Source of the DNA: Diplolepis rosae
Taxonomy: Eukaryota; Arthropoda; Insecta; Hymenoptera; Diplolepididae
DNA: 64,000 nucleotides
NCBI GenBank assembly: GCA_030998225.1
Contig: JAPYXD010000391.1
Span: forward strand, 744,001 to 808,000
Reading direction: 5' to 3'
Shown here: positions 56,101-64,000 of the stretch, piece after piece
Layout: every line of letters starts with the position of its first letter
How positions within the stretch are numbered: position 1 is the stretch's first letter
Made by a program: the position numbers and the translations under genes
Notes under the pieces: model-generated
What the model was told of the DNA's origin: nothing
Databases searched by the model: none
Seen by the model: only the letters and a program-made list of their open reading frames with translations

Positions 56101-59100
56101 AAGAAAAGAGAAAACGAACCTTAAGAAGTTTTAGAAATAGTAAGCAGCAGTTATCACACACAAAAGTAGAATTTTTCAAATAATAGAGACAGTTCTGAGT
56201 ACACAATCAGCCAATAATTAACACAAAAGCTTTTCTTCGTACAAGCTATACATTGTGGTGCAAGGTTAATATTGACATCCATGAAAATTAGACCTCAGGT
56301 GAAAATAGATAATTTTGCTTTCAAGAATAGCAATATTATTATTGAAGGGCTATTTCAAAAGAGAAAATATTATTTTCCATGAAAAAAATTTGAAACACGT
56401 AAACAAAATTTTATTAATAAATTTTATTTTTCTCACAATTTTTTTTTATCGCTTCTTACCAAATTTTAAAAAATTATGCGATTCTAATAAATTACGAATC
56501 ACTTTTTCCAGGAAAAAATTCTCTACAACTTAACCGTTTCCAATTTTTGAAAATAAATCAATTATTATAAAATTTCGCAATTTGTTTATAAAAATTTTGT
56601 TTTGAAAAATTGTTTTTAAATAGTTTCAGCCATTAAGGAATTTATTTTCAAAAATTGGAAACTATGAAGTTGTGGAGAATCTCTTCTCTGAAAAAATAAT
56701 TCGTGATTTATTAGAATCGCATAATTTTTTCAAATTTGGTAAGACGTGATAAGAATAAAAGTTGGGGCAAAAATAAAATTATTTTTCCGTGTTTCAAATT
56801 TTTTTCATGAAAAATAATCTTTTCTCTTTCAAACCAGTTCTTCAATAATAATTTTGCTATTCCTAAAGGCAAAATTATCTATTTTTGCCTAAGGTCTAAT
56901 TTTCGTGAATAAACTACCTTAAATAAAAAAATAAAAAATTTATCTACATAAAACTCTGCAGTTTTTATAATTTTCTTATACTTCTAAAAATAAATACAGA
57001 TAAAAATAATTATATAAAAATACAGAATTTTCGATAAAAATAGTCATATCCTTTTTACAAGTAAAATTATCAAGTTCCTGTCAACCACAATGAACACACA
57101 AAAAAACAATAATTTACGTTATTTATGAGAGAATTAAAAAATTCTCACCTGCTATAAGCAGAGTCTGCACTGAGTTTGCCGTGATCTTGTTTCTTGTAGC
57201 TATCAGGTGAAGACAACTCATCATCGCTGACATGGCCATTTCGTTTAAGATTGCTCTGGATCGGACTAGACATGGATAATGGATCACTTTTAAGAAGGGA
57301 TCTTAAGGAAGGGAGAATAGTGGAGCTGTCCTCCTCAAAGGAGCTCATCAACTCATCGAACATCGAGTTCGAACGCTTAATATCTACATCCGAAGACACA
57401 ATCGAATTCAGACTCAAATTACTTCCATTCATCGTGCTCGAATAGCTACTACTACAGTTATTATTTCTATGATTATTATTGCTCCTATCAGCGAAATTCA
57501 AATCTGTACTCTTAGAGCTTTTCAAATTCTTTTTCTGAAAACCGGAGTTTTCTGAAGAAGAGGAATTCTTTCTCTCTGGAATTTTCGGAGTAGAAGTTAC
57601 TCGAACCGAATGGGATCTGTTGACTGAGGGTCGAACAACTTTCGGACCTGAGACCTTCTCCAGGATCTTTCGAGTCTTCTCCACAGAGCCAACCGAACTT
57701 CGACCTCCACTAGACGCTTCGACATCATTTCCCAGAGCTTTTGATTTATCAATGATCACTCTTCTACCTAGAATATGATCTCGATTGGAAGATTTTTCTT
57801 TATTTGGTGAATTATCGATTGTCTCTTTGGTCTGGGAGATGAAGTCGTTGACATAAAGTTCCCGAGGGACAGAGTTCGTCTCGGTGCAGTCGCTCGAGAA
57901 GTCCGAGGTGAGATCGTCGAATTCCGAAGGTGGATCTAATAAAGTTACTCGCTTCTTCAAGGAGCAATCAATGGGGTTTGGCATTGTTTGGGGAGGAAAT
58001 TTAACAAAAGCTGAGGAATGAGTGAGGGAGTAATGTGAGGAGTTTTCGTGGTTGGGTTGAGTAGATGTCCCGTCAGTTGAGAACTGGTCACTTGTGTCTA
58101 ATAAGAGCTCTCGCATTTGTTGCTCTGCCATAAGAAATGGGTCGTAGGTTTTATTAGCGCCACTGAAAAAAATTAAGTCTCATTTAGTTGATTCAATTGA
58201 AAAATTATGAAGAGTAGGCGACACATGCTACGGAACAAACAAAAAATACGGAGTGAATGATTTTGTCAATTATAGATGGATCTTCCTTTTTACTGAATGG
58301 AATATATTTCATCCAAATTTAAAGAATTTAAATCTTTTTCTGGAAAAAGATTTTAAATTCTTTAAATTTGAATTTAATTTGCATTATTGCGATATAAGAT
58401 TTCGAACTCGACCACCAAATTTGAAATAGAATTTAATCTTGCCCTGATTTGGATCAACTGAATGTCTATTTTCATAAAAAATAAAATTTACTAAATTAAA
58501 ATTCATTTACATAAATTTTACTCTTATTAAAATTATTTTCCGAATAAAAGTAATGAACCCTGCGAAAAATATTCCCGTTGCATTTCATTATCTTCAGCTA
58601 AATTTCATGCCTGAAGTGTCCAGATGCAGTGATTTTTTATTTTTATTCTTAATTTATTTAGAAGTTGTATTTTATGGAAGAACAAATTGTGCTGCATGCC
58701 CGATAAACTTCTTTGTGTAATTAAAAGAGAGAACGGCATTCAAAAGTAACTGTTGTGAAAAATTAATAGATTTTGTGCAATGGAGAACGACACTTAGACA
58801 ACGTCCATAGAACATCTACATGTTCTTGAACTTACGTTCTACCCCTAAGAACCATAAAAAAATCCGGATGTCTCCGGATGTAATTACTCCAAGCGGGGCG
58901 ATCCGGAAGAATGAACCTACAAAGGATTTTTTAATCAAACGCTTCTCATGCTCTTAAAAGTTCCAATTCTATAAACAATATTTGTAGAAAGAGAATTTTA
59001 TTCAATTATTTGAATAAAAAATTTAATTATTATTTTTCGTATCGTTTTAAAAACTAACATAAACAAGGTGAAAATATTTTCTAAGATTACAAAAATTAAT

Positions 59101-62100
59101 TCATAATTTTCCAAATTTACAATATTCACTTAATTAACCAGTCATTTAGTTTATTTTAGCGTCATTTTAAGACAGGGCGGAATTTTCAAAAAGAATTTTC
59201 AAATTAGGTAAATATTGTCTGTAAAAAAAAAGGAATGCATTGAACTTGAAAAATTAATTAATGATATTTAAATAAAAGTTCTTAAGTTTTTTAATTTAAC
59301 TTTTTCTTTAATTTCTACTGAACTTAAGCTTCACTACCTCATTTTTCCAGAAGCTGCGCTAACAACAGGAGGTAGGATCTGAACTCTTGGGTTTCGTTTT
59401 GGAAGTTTGAACTCTCTCTTAGCTTGAACCATTTCAGATCCAATCAATCGATGCATCGAAACTCTTGATGCTCGTTCCCAATAAGAATCTTCAGTATTAT
59501 TCTTTGCAGTTTCTTTCCTTACCAGTTTCGATGTATATTTTTCAATAATGGGAAGTAATTTACACTTCATACTCTTATTAGGTACTCGAATTTCTTCGAT
59601 TGTGCAAGTTTCATCAATGAAGAAATCTGCCATGCTTGATGACTTCGAATTAGATTCCATCTCATCACATGAAGATATTAAAGAATCAAAACTACCACGA
59701 AGGAAATTCATACTACGACAAATCTTTCTTCGTATTTTATTTGAATTCAATTTATTAGATTTGTAATCGTGGGACGTAAAAGATAATAGAGACTTAGATT
59801 CAAGTATAGATTTCGAATTAGATTCTAGAAAATCAAATTCTTCACTTTTTCTAGCTTCTTCCAATATTTCTTTTTCATTTTCTTGAATACTTGGACAAAT
59901 TACTGGTAGAGATAAGGAAATTGTGTCTCTTCTATTTAAAAGTGGCTGAGATGAACTGAATTTTGAATCAAGATTAATTTGCGAATTGATTATATTTTCT
60001 TTTTTGTTTTTACATTGGGCCAAAGAATTTTCAAAATTTTCTTCATTTTCTTTTGGACAATTGAGTATTTTTTCTTTCTTTTCTTTTTTTTTCCAAAATT
60101 GATCATTGATATTTAATTTATTATCAGTTCTTGTAATTTGTAAAGGTATTTGCGATCTTGATCGTGACATTCCTTTAAGTTTATTTTCAGGAGATTCTTT
60201 TTCTTTGTTACTTTTTTTAAAATTATTTTCAATTACTGAATTATGCTTCTCATTTTGGTGGCTCACATTATTATAACAATTCTTCTCACTGTGATATTCT
60301 TCAGAATTTTCTTTGTTTAGAATAATTTCTTGTTCTTCATTTAATTGGAAATCTGAACACTGATCATCAAAACTTCCTTCCTTCAAAGGTTGTTGAAAAA
60401 TCTTATGAAGAGAAGAAACGGGGGAAGAATCTAAAGAATAAAATTCCATGTCTGTTTCTATTTTTAGTTTTTTTCCTTGATTCTCATTATCAGATATATC
60501 TACTGATTCATTTTCTTCGAAATGGTGACAATTAATTTTCTGATTTACATAATTTTCGTAAATTTTACAAAGACTTTCGTCGATTTTAATGTTAATTAGA
60601 TTCGAAGAGTCAAAAATTGTAGAATTCAAACAGCTTTCAAGGCTAAAATTATCATCTTCTACATTTTTATCAACGTTCGTAAAATCCAGACATTCTGTAT
60701 CTTTATCAGTTCTTCCTTTTTGCAAAGATTTTTCAACTTTAAAATCAAGACTTGATTCGTCGGGACTTTTATTTCGTAATGTAAATATAGTAGAAGGCTC
60801 TTTTATAATGTAAGTTGCACTTCTTTGTCGAGAAGAATCTTTGTTTCCTGTATTTTGAGTTTCCTGTCTAGATAGTTCCTCTCTTCTTGCTGAAGACGAT
60901 GTTTTGCTCCTAACCGAAAATAATTCGTTTGACTGACTTAAAAGTAAATTCTTCTCTTCGTTTGATTCATTAAATTCTATTTCATCTTCTTTAACTAATA
61001 TTTTTTTTACTATGTCTCTAGGTTCAAATTCTATTCTCTCATCGCTAATAGTTTCCCTTTTTATCTTTGATTCAAAATCTTCCCAATCTCCAGAATTCAA
61101 ATCTTCAAGAGACAAGAATTCATTTTCAATTAAATTTTGATAACTTACACACTTTTTGTCTGAAAATTCATTAAAGTGATTTGCAATAGGTGTGCTCGTA
61201 AAGCTAATATCATCATTAAATTTTATGGAACTGACCACTTCTGTAGGTGATTGTTCTGAAATTGGTTTATCGAGATTCTCAGCAAAACTTTCCTCGTCTA
61301 AAACATTGTTAACGCACTTCGGACTTGTAAAATTCACACTTTCTGGAACATGAACATCAATATCTAAATTCTCATCATTATCTTTTATCAAGAAAGTTTC
61401 ATCAAGTTTTCGAACTGTACTCATCCACGTAGTAATTCTTGAATTCAAATCAACTTCATCTTTTTTCAGGAAATTTATCAAGCTGGATGAGGCGTCATCT
61501 CCTTTGTAAAATAAATTTTCTTTATATTTAGCATTCTCAGCGGATTCGAAATTTCCTTTATAAATTTCTTTCCAAGTAACAAGTCCCTGTTCATTATGAA
61601 TGCTACAAGGTTGAATTGTCAATCCAAATTCTTTGTTGTTCACAGCAGAATCATTCAATTTTGGATTCCCTTGACTCCTCGCCGAGACGATATTTAGCTT
61701 TTGTGATTTCGTAGAATAGTTGCGTAAACTGATTGAATCTGAGACAGCTCGTGTATCAAATCTACTCAGATAATTATTACACGATGTTAGAAGAGAGTTC
61801 ATGGACTTTTCTGAATTTAGAGATGGCACAGGATGGTTGGATGAAGTGGATAAGGAAGAGGTTCGAGATTCCGAGGGCTCAGATTTCAATTCTTGCACTG
61901 GCCTGAGGAGGAGGAAATAAGGGTCAAGGATGCGTGCCTGATGGACATCAGGAGAAGGTCATCCCGCTTCTAAGATCACTTTTTCACTTAATAAGTTATA
62001 AGATTATTTCTTCAGAAAACGAAAAAACACCTCGTCCCTTTTCCTTCTCCTCATGCACATCATCACTTTTTAGATGCTCTATCAATTACCAATTTATCTC

Positions 62101-63513
62101 TCACCTAGTGTTAACTCGATCCATCGGTCTTGACTTAATTGGCCCAAGTGGAATGGACAAATCCTTACTCTGTCCAAGTTTTCGGCTGCAAAAAAAAAAC
62201 AAGTTAACACTTCAAATCAATTTTAACGTCAATTCTTCCAGTAAATTTGTTCTCTTCGACAATTAAGCACAGTTACTTTCATTGTAAGAATGTAGCGCTA
62301 TTCGTTAAACCGAAGGAAGCAATCTTAAGGAAAAATAATCAACTAAAACTGGCAGAGTGCCAGAGGTTTACTCACGCAGCTGGTTTATGTTTGGTTGGAC
62401 TGTCGTTGATTTTATTGCAGTTAGGCAGTGACACGCTTTCCTTGGGCTTGCTCACACTTCTTAAAGGAGTGCTTTTCACAGCGTAGCCCAAATTAGTAGA
62501 CGATCCAGGCATGTACTTCTCGCGAATAGTTGGTCTCCGGTTCTTCAGAGCTGGTGCACGATATCTAATCCGAGCTTCCAGCCTTTCCTTAGCTAAGTTG
62601 GTTGCAGGGTTGGCCGGAGGCCGAGTGGCTCGTTCTTTGCACCAAGCCACGTGCCGATCATATGCCTTGATTCCGAATAATCGATTACAGGTGGGGCACA
62701 TCCCCTTTTCGTTAGATCGTGTCGGTGCACCGGGGGTGACAGAGTTCGATGCCTGTTTGCTTGGAACCTCAATCTGCAAAAAATAATATTTTTCAATATA
62801 TATATCAAAAGTAGTCTTCAGTTATTTTTAGATATTAAAAAAAAAATTGAACCTAAGGAGTTCAACGAGTTTATATGCATTTATGCAACCAGCATTTATT
62901 CATACCTCGCATAAGCATGATCAAGATCTGAATTAATGAAAGGCAGTAATTTAGAGTCTGTATATCTAAATTTGAATAACGAGCAATAATTAAGCAAATC
63001 AAGTATTATCTTCCATAGAACGACTTTTACGACTTTTTCCCAGAACATATGTAAAACTGGAGTAATAGATAGTTCAAGGCTACTCTAAGAAATAATCGAT
63101 TCTCGAAATTGAAGAAATCTATGGAATGTGAAATAGATGGTAAAATTGATTCACAAATTCAAATATGTTTGGATGAATGAATTTTTATTGATAAATTGAA
63201 TATAGATTTTGAAAAAACTTACAGATTCTCCACGTGCGGCTCTAATTGCTCGAAGGAACTCATCGTGTGTCTGTTTCCAAGTGGACTTGGATTTTCCGAT
63301 TCTTTCTTCTTGATAAGAGCGTTTATTTTCCTGCTTAGGTAGGAACTCCTCGAGCTCTGTGCCCTGAATCCTTTGCTTGGCAGAATCGAAAGGCTTTCGC
63401 TTTTTGATGACAGTTTTCTCGCAGATCTTGATATGCTTCTCCAACGACTGCGGTGCGAATGTCCGTGCGCAAATCGCGCACGGGAGAAGGATGGACGGCA
63501 CATCTGTGTCCAT
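53116..63513 (-). CDS. ZC2HC1A: Zinc finger C2HC domain-containing protein 1 (ZC2HC1 family), greatly expanded
   Basis: Exons: 63223-63513, 62376-62773, 62105-62185, 59338-61902, 57149-58162, 53116-53323; all phases agree, giving 1518 residues. Residues 12-31 (C12-x2-C15-x11-H27-x3-C31) form the first C2HC finger, followed by [17 protein letters not shown] and the W-x3[13 protein letters not shown] block typical of ZC2HC1A. The second finger is C123-x2-C126-x11-H138-x3-C142. The last 29 residues hold C1494-x2-C1497...C1508-x2-C1511 (KFCHECG...KFCCECG), matching the vertebrate family end. Vertebrate ZC2HC1A is a few hundred residues long. Here residues 258-1111 and 1113-1449 come from two giant exons rich in Ser, Asn, Asp, Glu and Lys, with no recognised domain and probably disordered. 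The family's molecular role is poorly known. Intron 5 carries a fold-back element. Confidence 0.85.
53504..55847. mobile_element. Fold-back-like element with 92-bp minisatellite, block 3
   Basis: The left end is CCCTGCTAGAGATAAAAAGAT and the right end is the complement of CCCTCCTAGAAGTAAAAAG. About 20 units of the same CTTTTTCTATCTC / CACGTCTATC / CCCCTTTTCTATC repeat fill it in one orientation, with the flipped segment from about 55595. It lies in intron 5 of the zinc-finger gene. ORFs of 181 and 196 codons inside it are products of the repeat. Confidence 0.6.
56280..56907. mobile_element. Long inverted-repeat MITE
   Basis: The left end reads CATGAAAATTAGACCTCAGG and the right end in complement reads CACGAAAATTAGACCTTAGG. 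Pairing continues through TAGATAATTTTGC, TTGAAACACG, ATTATGCGATTCTAATAAAT and CCAATTTTTGAAAATAAA, so nearly the whole 628 bp folds on itself. No ORF or clear target duplication was found. Confidence 0.65.
58163..59337 (-). other. Intron 4 of the ZC2HC1-like gene
   Basis: It has a GTAGTG donor and a TTTTTTTCAG acceptor. A perfect-looking palindrome (AATTTAAAGAATTTAAATC with its complement) lies at about 58316-58372 and resembles the AATTCTTTAAA tail of the SINE. Nothing else was found. Confidence 0.6.
62774..63222 (-). other. Intron 1 of the ZC2HC1-like gene
   Basis: It has a GTAAGT donor and a tttttgcag acceptor. It is AT-rich with no other feature. Confidence 0.6.
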
Positions 63514-64000
63514 TTACCAATAATTAGTCTCACTATTTACAAATAAGCACTTCAAAAAAACGCTCCCACAATTATAAACACAGTAAATTTTACAATTCAC
63601 TCAAAATTGTCCCCATTTTTATGAAATCAATCAAAATGATTTCTGTCGAAATAAAGCTCTTTGTTAAAGATCAGTTTTTGGTATTGTGAATCTCATCACA
63701 ATTTTATTAGATAGTTAAAGGATTTAATTACATTTTTCAGCTTTGACTCTTCTGCAAATAAACGATTGTGAATCAAGTTCGACATGATTCGAAAAAATAC
63801 AATCATTTTGCTCTATTTAACTTTAACGATTTTAATTGAATTTTATTTATTTCAACTTGTTTTATTACACTTTTATGTATTTATGAACGTAGAACAATTA
63901 AGTAAATCCTTGAACTAATGAGTTTAAAGAAGGAAAATATTTTTCTCGGTTTTTCCACTGGCGCCACATTGAGTTTCGCGCGTTTGCTACCGACATTCGA
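63514..64000. other. 5' flank of the ZC2HC1-like gene
   Basis: It should hold the 5' UTR and promoter. No clear TATA-Inr pair was found. The last 50 bases (GGCGCCACATTGAG, TTTCGCGCG) are GC-richer and may mark a promoter or exon continuing beyond the window. Confidence 0.4.

Larger units (their letters stand above)
53324..57148 (-). other. Intron 5 of the ZC2HC1-like gene
   Basis: The intron is 3.8 kb and contains fold-back block 3 and the inverted-repeat element at 56280-56907. The stretch 55848-56279 is AT-rich and shows nothing further. Confidence 0.65.

Noticed and set aside
57145..58131. 328-codon ORF starting MAEQQM as an independent gene
   Set aside because: Its frame extends upstream to an acceptor at 58162 and ends at a GTGAGA donor. 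It joins in phase to the C-terminal ribbon exon.
59334..61898. 854-codon ORF as an independent gene
   Set aside because: It begins with GTG just after a splice acceptor, ends at a GTAGTG donor, and its phases match the zinc-finger exons on both sides, so it is an internal exon.

Overview
The window is animal nuclear DNA, almost certainly from an insect. It is AT-rich, the genes are split by GT-AG introns, one core promoter has a TATA box plus an arthropod-type initiator (TCAGTG), and one gene encodes Pinocchio, an insect protein. Inverted-repeat transposons are abundant. A hymenopteran or similar TE-rich insect would fit, but nothing here settles the order. There are no bacterial features.

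Layout. 1-9.3 kb is repeat-rich. Nested TTAA-flanked elements surround a possible two-exon gene for a 48-residue protein with a mitochondrial-type leader (2574-5555, +). 9.3-31.5 kb is the likely pinocchio transcription unit (+): a TATA/Inr promoter and non-coding exon near 9335-9511, a roughly 15-kb intron full of MITEs and CAGT-motif satellites, four coding exons at 24614-29397, and a long 3' region.

33.0-38.8 kb carries a complete nine-exon succinate dehydrogenase flavoprotein gene (SdhA, -, 661 aa). Inside its second intron, on the opposite strand, is a small three-exon gene for an HMG-box-like protein (35742-36366, +, 113 aa). 40.3-50.6 kb carries a second, divergent but intact SdhA paralog in tandem (-, 11 exons, 653 aa) with FAD- and substrate-binding motifs conserved. 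53.1-63.5 kb carries a ZC2HC1-family zinc-finger gene (-, six exons, 1518 aa). Its two N-terminal C2HC fingers and C-terminal CxxC/CxxC ribbon are separated by about 1,300 disordered residues, mostly encoded by two giant exons.

Three related blocks of a roughly 92-bp minisatellite, partly in opposite orientations and bounded by similar inverted ends, sit in introns of the SdhA paralog and the zinc-finger gene. They look like fold-back transposons. Other repeats are a tRNA-derived SINE family (three copies), a TA-flanked CTCTCTAAATC MITE family (about eight copies or fragments), CACTGAGAAAA palindromic MITEs, a Tc1/mariner-like MITE and several hairpins.

How the genes may relate: SdhA makes the FAD subunit of complex II. 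The paralog and the nested HMG-box gene both recall male-germline-biased genes of flies (a testis SdhA-like paralog; HMG-box sperm chromatin proteins). That link is inference only. All exon models were made by hand from splice signals, reading phase and remembered family motifs, with no alignment run.
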